Source of the DNA: Pseudopyrenochaeta lycopersici
Lineage: Eukaryota > Ascomycota > Dothideomycetes > Pleosporales > Pseudopyrenochaetaceae
Assembly: GCA_003313425.1 (NCBI GenBank)
Contig: NHZP01000012.1
Location: 372,001 to 436,000 of the forward strand
Length of the DNA stretch: 64,000 nucleotides
Direction of reading: 5' to 3'
Shown: positions 34,407 through 45,424 of the stretch, piece after piece
How positions within the stretch are numbered: position 1 is the stretch's first letter
Layout of the letters: each line of letters begins with the position of its first letter
Notes under the pieces: model-generated
The model's input: the letters and a program-made list of their open reading frames with translations, nothing else
Database searches by the model: none
What the model was told of the DNA's origin: nothing
Position numbers and translations under genes: made by a program

Positions 34407-36202
34407 CTAGTCATCACCACCACCAATTGGCCCGCTGACTTGTTTTGCCGCCTTCGCAGCGACAATATCGTCGACCCTCAATAGTAGGCATGCGCTCTCT
34501 ACAGCGGTCTTGACGCTCTGCTCCTTAACTGCGAGCGGCTCCCACACGTTGTATGTTCGCATATCGACGACCTTTCCTGCATCGCCATCGATACCCCAGA
34601 AGCTGCCACCATGCTTGCCATCTTCGTAGCCTTCGGCGTGCTTTGCTCGCAGTTGCGTGAGGACCTTGATCGGACTGTTTCCTGAGTTCTGGATGAGTGT
34701 GCGTGGAATGACCTCCATAGCATCAGCGATTGCCTTGTACGGCCACTGTGCAACGCCCTCGATGAGCCTGGCTTTCCTGTCCAAACCAACAGCAATCGCC
34801 ATCTCAGTTGCGCCACCTCCGGGGCATAGCTTAGGGTTCCATATTACGTTCCTAGCAACTCCCATTGCGTCGTGCAGATTTCGCTCGATCTCATTCAGAA
34901 TGTCTTTTGAGGGGCCACGGAGCAGAATTGTGCACGCCTTCGGGTCCTTACACTTTGTGAGGAAGGTGAAGTACTCGTCACCGATCTTGGAGATCTCGAA
35001 TAGGCCACACTGAGTGCCGATGTCCGAGGCGGTAGCTGCGAACACTGAGTTGACTATGGTGGCACCCGTTGCGCGCGAGATACGGTTGTTGTCTGTCTTG
35101 CGAACTCGACGAATTGCAGTGATATTGGCCTTGACAAGGTAATGCTGGGCAAGATCTGTTGCTGCATTAGACAGGTTGGCGTGTGGTGAATGTTCTCGAA
35201 CTTACCGCTCACACCCTTCTCAGTGATGACGAGATCGGGCTTTAGCGCAATAATAGCGTCGCACATGGCCTTAACCTGCTCTTCTTCAATTTGCAGTATC
35301 CGGTTCCAGTCCTCCTCTTTGCTGACTTCGATGTTTGTCTGGCTTTCACCCTTCTTGTACTCCAGCGTGCAATCTAGCAGCAGGACGCGAGGGTTCTCGA
35401 TTCTCCGCCTCATCTTCGGGTGTGTAATGTCCTTGTTCAACATGACGCCGTCCAGCACTTCACTATCTTCAATCTCGTTTCCTGGTATCTTCTCAATACG
35501 GGCGTAACGCTTGATGTCAACCTCCTTCTTGCCCGAACCAATGTCCAACGAGACGGTTCGCACAGCCTTTAGAGCAAGACCACACATCAGATCTGACCAT
35601 CTCGAAACAAATTTTGTGCCGATAGAGGAGTTGATAATCCGGTACATCTGCTCGTCATCGTTGATATCGACATCGACCGCGACCTGGTTGATGATCTCAA
35701 GCGCATCCTTGAGAGCTTGTTTGAAGGCTTGGATGATTACGACGGGGTGGATATTTCGCTCGAGTTGCGGCAGAGCTTGTGCAAGGATTTCTCCAGCTTC
35801 AATACATCAGCTACTGTGTGTCTTCTGTGTCATTTCGCCATACCTAATATAATAACTGTAGTTGTGCCATCCCCCACTTCTTCATCTTGTGTCCTACTCA
35901 GCTCGATCATGCTCTTGGCTGCCGGGTGTGCGACTTCGATTTCTCGGAGGATCGCATGGCCATCGTTGGTGAGGACGATACCACCCATGGGGTCAAGGAG
36001 CATCTTGAGCATAGCCTTTGGACCCAGACATGATCTGATGATATCCGCGACTGTCTTTGCTGCTGTGATGTTGGAGAGCTGAGCTTTGCGGCCAAATTGC
36101 CGCTCCCCGCCTGGGGTTTGCGTGTCTGTTGTTGTGTTAGTGGGCTGTCGAAGCACCAAAGCGAGCCCAAGACATACTCATGACAACTACTGGCGCCTGC
36201 AT
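34407..36202 (-). CDS. CCT3: T-complex protein 1 subunit gamma (CCT3)
   Basis: Four exons on the minus strand: 36202-36178, 36125-35844, 35796-35206, 35155-34407 (introns 52, 47, 50 nt), 548 aa. Gamma subunit of the cytosolic CCT/TRiC chaperonin, which folds actin and tubulin. Group II chaperonin signatures are present: RSCLGPKAMLKMLLDPMGGI, LTNDGHAILREIEVAHPAAK, the ATP-binding GDGTTTV, and the GGGATEMAIA motif of the C-terminal equatorial domain. The short first exon (MQAPVVVM) precedes the NTQTPGGERQFGRKAQ start region characteristic of the gamma subunit. The apical region with KKGESQTNIEVSKEEDW is also gamma-like. The reading frame closes over all splice sites. Confidence 0.97.
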
Positions 36203-37043
36203 CTTGAGGGTCTGATTCTAGAAGCACTTTACAGAAGAAAGAGGGGCTCAAAGATAGGGAGACGCGGGGTATCTTGCGTCTTGGTGCCTTGCAGCTCCAA
36301 CGCTACTTTTTGCTACCAAAAACCCGACCGCGTCGTGATTTTCCGCGCCGATCACCAGCCACACATTCTCAGCCACTTTTTGATCACGTGATAAGATATT
36401 GTCTATTGCTCTAAGGTGAGCCAGTACTTACCAAGTCATGAAATATGCATGAATATTCAAGTTGCGCGATGTGCAGCTTTACCAACGGGAAAGATTATGA
36501 TTAGTATCACGTGATTCGGAACGGCAATCACGATCCGGGTCGCATTCGGCCCTCCCTTACACAGAGCTTGGCGCGTCTGTGCGCCTGCCAGAAGCGGCGT
36601 CGCTAGGCTCGCGAGGTCGGCCAATGTGCGCTAGACTTGCCCTGGAGATCTCTTGTCGGACCATTCTGCCGCCCTCACCGCGTTGCCGCCAGCCTCTCAC
36701 GGGACTTCAGCGCGGAGCTTACAAGACGGCTCTCGCGCCCTCCAAACCGTCTTTCCTCCACCTCACTTCTTTGCGCCCACACGTCGCCGCACTCAGCCTT
36801 TCGTCCAGTCCTTATCGCGGGCTATTCCACGCCTCAATCATACTTCTTTCATCACTCCATCTACCTCACACCTCATCAACGCCTTTGCCCATCATCTCGC
36901 TGCGACCATCTCATCCATCCACGTCGTCGCTCTAGGTGACCTTGCCCTACACGCTGGTTGCATGGTCTATCGTCTGTCCAACTATTAGACAGCACTTTGT
37001 ATCTTTGACTCTTCTCCTCTTTCTAACGTACTAAACACACAGT
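36203..37043. other. Divergent promoter, CCT3 / 309-aa gene
   Basis: About 840 nt between opposite start codons. The right half (about 36640-37040) is CT-rich leader sequence. A branch/acceptor pair (GTACTAAACACACAG, ending at 37042) directly before the ATG at 37044 suggests a leader intron; its donor cannot be fixed by eye. Confidence 0.5.
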
Positions 37044-37973
37044 ATGGGTCTCAACTACTACGCTTCAAGCCCTACAGTGGTCCTGCCGCCCCAGCAACCG
37101 CAGGACTACTTCTCACCGCATCAACGCGCCCCTTCACCTTCAGCTATGGGTAACTTCCGCCCAAAACACCCTACTCCACCATCGCTCAATTATCTAGCCG
37201 CAGTCTCCAATGCCACAGCGGGGCGCAAACGATCCATCGCCGACGTCGACGACCCGGAGGAGAACCTACCAGTCGGATCGATCGTTACTCAATTACCAGT
37301 CAAGCCAAAGGCCGAACCTATCTACGGCCCGGGGATGACTCTCATCTACCCTGATGAACCTGGCTTCAGCATCGCAGCCGAATCGCAGTCCGGCACATGG
37401 TGCGAAGAGAAGAACGAGAAGGAAGAGAAGGCCGAGCCGGTCCGTCCCATTGCTGTCTCGCGCAAGTCAGCACGAATGAGCCCGTCGGCCAACGTTAACA
37501 TTCCATCACTGAATGACATGGACGCTCAGAAGTCTGAGGATGTCATTGACGACAACGGCAATACCATTAATACCCTCATCACGTCGCTCGGCGTGGGCTG
37601 GAAAAACGTCATGACCAATCCGAATCTGCGCGATGCCGCACGCGCATATGCACGCGTCATTGAGCGCCATTTCGACCTCACTGACGCGCTCGTCATGCTC
37701 GAGAAGGAGTCTCTGTCTGCTTATCTAGTACGCGCAAAGCAACACGGTGTTCAAGGCTACTGGCTCTTTTCAGATAGTCTCCAATGGTGTCAGCTCGTCG
37801 GCTGGTCTCTGGAGCGGACTGTCAGCAATCTTATGTATGGTGCTACACCCCGTGTAGAAGGAGAGCGCATCAACGCTCGACACCTCACCCCATCCGCGCC
37901 CGCTACACCTCCCTCTCAGCCCATTGTCGATATGCCCCTCGCAGTTCCTGATGTTGACGCGATGGAAATGTAA
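37044..37973 (+). CDS. Conserved-looking fungal protein, 309 aa, unknown function
   Basis: Single exon, ATG at 37044 directly after a likely leader-intron acceptor. The first ~170 residues are Pro/Ser-rich and disordered and include AGRKRSIADVDDPEE, which resembles a nuclear localisation signal. Residues about 180-260 form the only ordered part: NTLITSLGVGWKNVMTNPNL, DAARAYARVIERHFDLTDAL, VMLEKESLSAYLVRAKQHG, YWLFSDSLQWCQLVGWSLER. This helical block is probably the conserved core. The tail is again disordered, with Ser/Thr-Pro sites. No named domain recognised; a nuclear role is inference from the basic motif. Confidence 0.82.
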   Translation: MGLNYYASSPTVVLPPQQPQDYFSPHQRAPSPSAMGNFRPKHPTPPSLNYLAAVSNATAGRKRSIADVDDPEENLPVGSIVTQLPVKPKAEPIYGPGMTLIYPDEPGFSIAAESQSGTWCEEKNEKEEKAEPVRPIAVSRKSARMSPSANVNIPSLNDMDAQKSEDVIDDNGNTINTLITSLGVGWKNVMTNPNLRDAARAYARVIERHFDLTDALVMLEKESLSAYLVRAKQHGVQGYWLFSDSLQWCQLVGWSLERTVSNLMYGATPRVEGERINARHLTPSAPATPPSQPIVDMPLAVPDVDAMEM

Positions 37974-40382
37974 CGGACCTTCATCGAGCCATTCTCTTCC
38001 CTATCGTCTCCCTTTTCAAACTATGTACGGCAGCAAAGCTTTTCGGTCTCTTTTCGCGGCTGCATTGATCTACGATTTCAATCTCTGGTATTTCCTTCTT
38101 CGGTGAATCGGCGTCCGACGGTGGTTACGGATGAACTCACTGAAGGCGCATGTCTATCTTCCATGTACTGTATATTACTATGCTCGTGCTGCGACAGCTT
38201 GATCGGCCATCATCGATCGCGTCGCGTAAGCTCAATGCCACTAAACTCGACAGGCAACATAAATGAAAATATGATTATGGTTATCTACTTCCTCCCAGAG
38301 TATGCCTCGGTTTGATCTAGTCCACCACTTGCGCGCGTTTTGATGTATTCCATATATTCTAGGAACCGGGGTACCCAATAAATGAGCCGTATGGCAGGCA
38401 AGACAAGTACGACGAGGATTCTAGAGACAAGTGAAAACTTTGTCTATTGTGTCGAAGAGATGCGCCGTGCTGTACAGATCGAGGGCGCGAAAGCATTGTC
38501 CAAATAGGGCCGCGGCTTGCTGGACAGCAAGGACCACCTCACCGACACGAAAATGTCGCGCCAGTGCACTCGCTAGCACAACTGTTTCTTTGGCTACTCA
38601 ATTATTTGCATTTGTAATTAGATACGCAGTATAGCATATGCCTTAAGGTTCTGTTCTCCTAATCCTCTGTCGCTCGTGCTCAAAGAAAGCTTGGCCTCGC
38701 CCAAGGGTTCATGACGGTTAATGTTTCGATCGTGGAAAGCAGCTATCCTTTATTGCGCAACTCTGCAATTCTACCAGAGTGGCTAGATCGTAAGCAATAA
38801 CAAAGTTCATAGATCCGGAGACGAGGATGAAGGTGAGATTTATAGACAAATTGGATTTATAGAACTGAACAGCGTGACGAGAATGAGTCCGTACGCGATT
38901 CCGCGCCTGACCACAATTTTGCGCTCCTGCCTTAGATGTGGCTTCGTGAATCCAGTTACCCACAGCGCTATGCAAAATTAAATAGCGGTGGTGTCATTCA
39001 CTCGACGGAACAATGCAGACGCAAGTCGGAGAGCAAGACCAAGAAAAGGAGTTGTTAATGCATCCCTGCTGTCAAACTTCTATCGCATCAATGGGTGCTC
39101 TTGAGACGTTCACCACACACAGCTTTGCACGGCTACAGCTCTCATCTTTGGTCAATCTCTAATGCTAGGACTGACCTGGTAGCATAGTTGATATATCGAC
39201 CCAGCGCAGATGAACGTGTTCGGCCAGTAATTTCCATGTACTAGGAGGCTGCACACAAATACAGCCTCACCTCAAACCAGCAGACTCACACCTTAAGATC
39301 TTGGCAAAGGCTGGAACAGGAGGATTGAAGATTGAACGAGTTGCTTTTCGTGCCTTGTTAAAGCTACATGCAAATTCCTAGGAGGAAAACTGTAAACTGC
39401 TGTTGGGGGACCATTAATATAAGAAGCTTAAACGCAGAAATGTAATCTATATTGCTGTATGTAGAGAGCTAAAGGCTAAACGTTATTCCGATTATGCAAT
39501 GTGCTCTAAAATAGCATAAAATTCGTCAATACAATTTCAAAGGTTTCTGTTCATGTGCTGTCAAGATCGTACGGTGTGCGGTTTTGCTGATTTTGAGTGG
39601 GTGCTTGCCCTGTGAAGCTTACTGATGCACCCAACATGTCCCAGCTCGTCGAATTGAACAAGTCATCGAAAGCGTTACAGGCATCTCGTAGCCGTGTTTC
39701 GATTGAAAAAGGCTGGGTTAAGGGGTTGACGCGACTGCGCCTCTGAAGCGACTTGAAAACTTTCTCTTGCTCGTACGAACTTCAGCATCGCTTCCTGTGC
39801 GGCTGAGCTTCGTCGCCCACCAAAGGGCCTGTCTCCGCCAATCGCAATTCGGCTGCGCCTTCTCCAATCAGGCATATCGTGCGCAATCTAATCGTGAACT
39901 GTCATTCGTCAACTGGTCGTATACCCGAAGCACAGCAACCGTCCACGCAATCGTGCGGTGTTTCCGACGAATACCACGCTGCGTTACAGCGGCCAGCCCC
40001 GAAATGCAGGCGAATGCAACCCACCGCCAGTACTGTAGATGGTTTAGTCACTGGTAAGCAGCGTCATTTTGGTATAAGCCTCGCCAAGTGATGAACCAGT
40101 TGCTTACTTTCTCAGTCTTTCCCTGATACAGTATCCAGGGCGCATTGGCTGTGATTGGAATTTGCTCAGCCACCAGGAGCTAGAAGCAGGCACGATGTTC
40201 GTGTTTGCGGGCTCAAAAAACCCTGGCTGCCAGTATATAGAGCATGAGAGTCCCGAGCCTAAGATGACGACATCTTCAACGGACTCATTATCAGCTCGTC
40301 TGGGCAGCCTCCGCTCTTGCTCCGCTCCAATATCATACCTCAACTTTGTTTTCAAAGTCAACTCCTTTTCAGGTCTTTCCAA
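37974..40382. other. Long AT-rich intergenic stretch and DUF300 promoter
   Basis: About 2.4 kb with no supported gene. AT-rich from about 38300 to 39600; the last 150 nt carry the TATA box of the next gene. Short open frames have no family resemblance. Confidence 0.45.
40234..40239 (+). promoter_or_regulatory. TATA box of the DUF300 gene
   Basis: TATATA in CCAGTATATAGAGCATG, about 145 nt upstream of the ATG at 40383. Confidence 0.5.
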
Positions 40383-41658
40383 ATGTATACCGCTTCTCTA
40401 CTGGCCAGAGGACTTTTTCACCACCAAGACGACTCAAATTCAACTTCAAGTTCCAAACACACATACCCGATAGAGAACACCAGCGGACCGGACATAATAC
40501 CCTTTGTTGGTAGTCTTACGTTCCATCAATTTGCAACAATCCTATCTGGCTCCTGTGCCATTCTCAGTGCCCTTATCGCTGGTATTCTGATCGCACTCCA
40601 TGCTTCCAATTACTCGAATCCAGTGCAACAACGGCAAATCATTCGAATAGTACTCCTCATTCCATGGGTGGCACTGTCCTCCTTCCTGATCGTATGGCGT
40701 GATGATGCAGGAGAATATCTTGTCGAGTCGCTCGATTTTGGATGTGCGATCGCCCTTTCCTCGTTTTTGCTGCTCATGTGCGACTTTGTGCTCTCGCATC
40801 GCGGTGGATTCGACGATTTGTTTGGACAGGGTGCTTGGTCTAGAGGCGCATTCAACGGCGAGAGCCCACAGTGGTTGAAGGTATATTCTGCTCCTTGAAA
40901 ATTTTATGTGTTAAGAGCTAACAGGCTTTTAGCGTATGTGGTATGGGGTTCTACAGTTTATTCCGACCTCCATCATTATCTGGATCGCAACGGCTGTTTC
41001 GCTTGCCGTTGGTTCATACTGCAAGCAATCGAACAGCATTCACTTCGCACACGTCTGGATCACGGTGCTCAAGTTCATCGTTACCACCGTGGCTATTCTA
41101 TGTTCTATTAGATTCTATGGCAAGAACAAGGAAAAGCTGCTCCAACACAGGATTATGCTCAAGCTGTTCACGTTCAAGAGCATTATTGGTCTCAATGTAC
41201 TTCAGACTGTAAGTAGTTTCATGTAGACATAGTGGAGAAGAGGTACACTAACTCAGTTGTAGTTCATCATCTCCATCCTCTCCGGTCAAGGCGTTCTGAA
41301 GACCTCAAAGTACATGACCTACCACGATGTTAATACCGCCCTTGCATCGCTTATCCTCGCCTGTGAGATGCCAATTTTCGCCTGCCTACTCGTCTATGCA
41401 TTCCCGCCAGTACCGTATAAGAGTCAAGGCAGTCCGGCTGCTGGGCCTATGACGGCGATCGTAGATGCGTTTAACATTAGTGACCTACTATCGGCGTTCG
41501 TTAGCGGGCCAATGAGACTTGTAAAAGAGCAACAGCGACAGATCTTGAGGCAGGATAGTATAAGATTAGGGATGACAGCAAGCTCCGTGCCGTCGGATTA
41601 TGATGGCGAGGAATTGAGTGGAAGAGTGAAAGAGCCGAGGATCAGCACTGCTGTGTAA
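40383..41658 (+). CDS. Seven-span membrane protein, DUF300 / organic solute transporter Ost-alpha-like
   Basis: Exons 40383-40880, 40933-41208, 41263-41658 (introns 52 and 54 nt, all phase 0), 389 aa. The frame is open upstream but the first ATG is 40383. Hydrophobic helices: FATILSGSCAILSALIAGIL, IIRIVLLIPWVALSSFLIVW, ALSSFLLLMCDFVL, VLQFIPTSIIIWIATAVSLA, VWITVLKFIVTTVAILCSIR, IIGLNVLQTFIISILS, and LASLILACEMPIFACLLVYA. The pattern RFYGKNKEKLLQHRIMLKLF and the IPWVALSSFL segment match the Ost-alpha/TMEM184 (DUF300) family. Members are vacuolar or plasma-membrane proteins; fungal function is poorly defined. The C-terminal ~80 residues are cytosolic and hydrophilic. Confidence 0.9.
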
Positions 41659-42605
41659 CAGAGTGACTTGTTCTGTTGGCAGTAAAGTATTCCGCAGAAT
41701 CTGGGAATATTGTGGTTTAATTACCTTCTTGTATATTGCTTGATGTTTCCAAACCGTATAGACTTTCTTGTGGCATAAACTATTTTCCACAAGCTACCAC
41801 AAGCTTCATGCATGCCTTGCGTTTACATATTTACGCACAGCAGCTCGCCATGATAACAATAGCATCTGGGGATCAACTGGGTATATCAATGCACTCCAGA
41901 GTAGTTAAGGACCAATTCAACGTTAATATTTAGATCGTAACACTTCGGCCAGGCTTCTGCAAAGATTGCCAACGTAGACACTATACTCATGTACTTCCTC
42001 AATATGACCTATCATGTTCTGGCCAACATCCTGCTCTATGTCGTCCGTCCTTAAAGTCAGGAATAGCCCGCAATATGCTCTTAGTATTCTAGTAGCTATA
42101 CCAGTTCTTGGTCGGTGGTTGAAAGCACTTTCAGCCCCATGAATGATTGAATATAAATGGGATTCAATCATTTGTCAGGCCCAAACGCATCTAGGTAGAA
42201 AATACAGTACATCCGGTGTACGGATATTTCTTGTCCATGCCTATCATAAAGTGATTCGCAAGTTTGAAGAAGGCTTAGACGTTTGGTTTTGCATTCCTAG
42301 GTGTTGTTGGTACCTCGAGCCAAACAATGCTAGGTTAATATCTTCCGGTGCAGAAAAGGATATTTGTATGAGAACGAGCTTCACAATTGATTTAACAACG
42401 GTCTTGGCAAAGCGTAGAGAAAGACACACAAAGGCGATGCCTTGACAGCTGTAGATAGATAGCTCAATAATTAATACAAGAGGTAAATGGCGGACACTGC
42501 TTATGTGCGTAAATGGACGATGTTGTTAACATGGATCATATTTTAATATGCTACAGGATAGAATAGCTACTAATATAAATTCATTCGCGTGCTCAGGCTC
42601 GCGAC
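41659..42605. other. Intergenic, no supported gene
   Basis: About 950 nt, AT-rich, between the ends of the DUF300 gene (+) and the WSC gene (-). No feature seen. Confidence 0.5.
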
Positions 42606-44127
42606 TTAGTAATGTGAACTGATAGCGTGGTATTTCTTTGTATGACACGACTCTTCTTTACCATTAACTGCATCTGTACAACCGTAATCCGGCCCTTTCC
42701 GTGATTTGTGCGCGGGATAACCTCCAGAGTGGCCTTTCGGTTTTTTATTTGACCCTACCCGTGATTTGTGCGCGGGGTATCGGTCGAAGTCGCCCTTTGG
42801 TTCAGGGAAGTCGGCCCAAGGGTCGCGATCTCCAGCCCAAGGGTCAGGGATTTGGTCCCACGGCTCGGGTACGCTGTCAACGCCGTCTCCCGGTAGCGAT
42901 GGCGGTTTATCGGATCCCGGTGGGGGGCTATACGATGGACGGTACGGGTGGTTGGATTCGGGAGAATCCCAAGGTGACGGAGAACCCCAAGGTGGTGGTG
43001 GACCCCAAGGTAGTGGAGAATCCCATGGTAGTGGAGAGTCCAAAGGTGGCGGAGAACTCAAGGGCCGCGGACCACCGTTCCCTGAACCCTAACACATGGT
43101 GAGTATTGTGTTACGAGGGTAAGCATCCTAAGGCTTTGAAAGTGAGACTAAAACGAGGCCATTTCACTGGAATAAGTGGCAAGTCATCGCACAATCGAGT
43201 TCACCCGGCGTGCTGGTAGGGGCAGCACTGACAAAGAGATAAAACATACCTGCGGCCAGTCCGGATTCTCGTAAATGGACATACGGTTGGAATAACCACC
43301 ACATTGCTCTTTTACATTGCCGGTGCATGGCGTGTCGCATTCATAGGGGTGTTGCTCGGTTGCGTGGAGGAGTTTATTGCCACAATGACAATCTGATCCA
43401 GCTTTGATGCCGAGGAACTTATAGGGACTGCCTCGTGCAGTTGTACAAAAATTCCTGCATGTCTCTACCGTATCAATAACGCTGCTTGGGCCGTCGAGGA
43501 GAGGCAGGCCCGCTACATTAATATCCTCAACACAACCAAGATACCGTGGAGGTAAATTAGTCCAAGGCCCCTACTCGTAAGGTCAGACTGTCCCAAAGTA
43601 AGATAATCACGTTATAATTGTCGAAAATCTCGATTTCAAGTACAGAGAGATTAGCGCAGGTGTACAGATCGCATGTGCATACAATAAGAGCCGCTGGACA
43701 GCAGCGCTGCAGGAAGATATTCTCCAAAAGGGATTCAACGCACTTTAGGTGGCCAAGGGCACTGACTCGGCTCCCCTAATGGAGGGCCGATGATTGAGTA
43801 TGTTTGCGGCCCAGAACTCCCTTTTGAATCGCGAGTAGGTAAGACAATTGTGTAGGTTGTGGTTGGTTCCAGTACAAATGCAGTGGTTGGTTGCCCAGGA
43901 GAAGGACCCTCGTACGTCCAGGTTGCGGTATTGATGGATGTCACCGCTGACAAACGAACGGTGATCGCTGTGGTACAGTATGGAGGTAAAATTAGTGGCG
44001 GCCCAAGTACAGCAGCTGGTATAGCCGGACCAGCAAAGCTGGGGAGATCCATACTGTTGTAGTGCGTAATTACAGCTCCTAAGTAACGAACTTGGAACTT
44101 AAGAACCATCAGTAAGTCGAGGATCAT
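42606..44127 (-). CDS. WSC-domain protein with Pro-Trp repeat tail (N-terminus uncertain)
   Basis: Model on the minus strand: 44127-43744, 43706-43611, 43570-43250, 43088-42606. The exon 43570-43250 encodes a clear WSC domain: RYLGCVEDINVAGLPLLDG, CRNFCTTARGSPYKFLGIKA, SDCHCGNKL, CDTPCTGNVKEQCGGYSN, MSIYENP. WSC domains bind wall carbohydrates. Before it lies a Cys-rich block (RCCPAALIVCTCDLYTC) and a Thr/Pro-rich region; after it, a proline-rich tail with SPLPWDSPLPWGPPPPW repeats and a duplicated YPAHKSR. Two introns would be only 37 and 40 nt, much shorter than elsewhere here; without the first, a 1-nt frameshift is needed. The first ATG lacks a convincing signal peptide, so an upstream exon may be missing. 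It may be a partly decayed gene. Confidence 0.65.
42699..42776. repeat. Pair of 18-nt direct repeats in the WSC gene tail
   Basis: The sequence CCGTGATTTGTGCGCGGG occurs at 42699-42716 and again at 42759-42776, exactly 60 nt apart, encoding PAHKSR twice on the minus strand. The 60-nt period is a multiple of three, so gain or loss of a unit keeps the frame. Confidence 0.9.
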
Positions 44128-45424
44128 AGACCTAGTAAATATTGAACGGCAGGTATAACCTAGGCCCAAATGTTGATTGTACTACATTCCTAAGAAGAAT
44201 CTCTGGTCACAGGGGTGGGAAAGGCCATACTGGTATACAATAAATCAATTTGACTGTTCGCCGTAGACTCTTGAGAACAGGCGAATTATGGAATGCGAGT
44301 ACGTGATCGTACTCGTTTGACGCCAATAGCTACGTTGCACACCAGAGATTGTGTGCTTAATGTTCTCAAAACCGCATCATACCTACAACGCGATCGCGTT
44401 TGGGACTCAGGAATGTCTCTGCATCCTCCGTGCGCTTCCATTCGCTTAAATATTGACCACAGATCTCTGCCACCTTGCAGGAGAGAAGCAACCAAGATCC
44501 CTGTGTACCCCATTCTCTGCAACATAAATGACGGCTCTGACCGAGCGAGCTTGGTTTCTTAAGAAGGTTATTCTTCCAAGACGAGATGCGTTCATCTGCA
44601 AGGGTTGAGTAGTTAAGCGCGCATTCGACCAACTTCGCCTTCACCACCGAAGACAAGACAAGTCGTTTGCGGAGGCGCTTCACGTCGCGTTCCTTACCAT
44701 GACCTCATTCAATTTGAGTCCATATCGGTTTGCCAGTCCCAGGCAACGCTGGATTTACTGAGTATACCACAAAAGAATGCATGCAAAACGAAGACCCGAA
44801 TCTAGCGTAGCTGGAATACATGTTGCGGTTTTATAACACTGGTTGAAGAATTATGGCCGACAACTTCCATTCTACACTAATTTTTTTCTCTAAATCGCAT
44901 TCAATCTATAGGTGACAGTGATGCCGATGCTTTCATACAGCCGTCAAGTTCTTCCCCACTGCTTTCTCCGAGCGCGCCGCGGTACAGCGAAACCATAATT
45001 TTTTGAAACATAGTTGATTTTGCATGATAGGGAAGTAAAATTCATATCCAAAAGTAATCGCGTCATTGAAAAACGTTGGATTTCTACAGACACGGATATC
45101 TTGACGTCCACTGATTTACTCCTTGCTCTTCGGCCTCTGAAGGCCTGCGAACTAAGCCTTAATCCATCTTCATTCCAGATGGCATCTCTGGTTCTATGGA
45201 CTTTCCATAAAGATATTTTTGCGAAACCTAGACTTCACTCACTTTTCGCTGATCGGTCATGAGATCGAACGCGTGGAATGTGTTGTGCCTGGCACTCATA
45301 TTGGATATTCGGCCATTCAGATTTCTGTAGCCACACCCAGATTTGCCATCAAGAGAGCACGAGGCGACGTACGCACTTGAGCGGCAATTGGTATACTGGA
45401 GTTTTCTTTGCATTCATCGCCACT
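44128..45424. other. Divergent intergenic region, WSC gene / adhesin gene
   Basis: About 1.3 kb between the two surface-protein genes, transcribed away from each other. The missing first exon of the WSC gene, if any, would lie here. The adhesin frame is open from 45278, but the first ATG is 45425. Confidence 0.5.
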
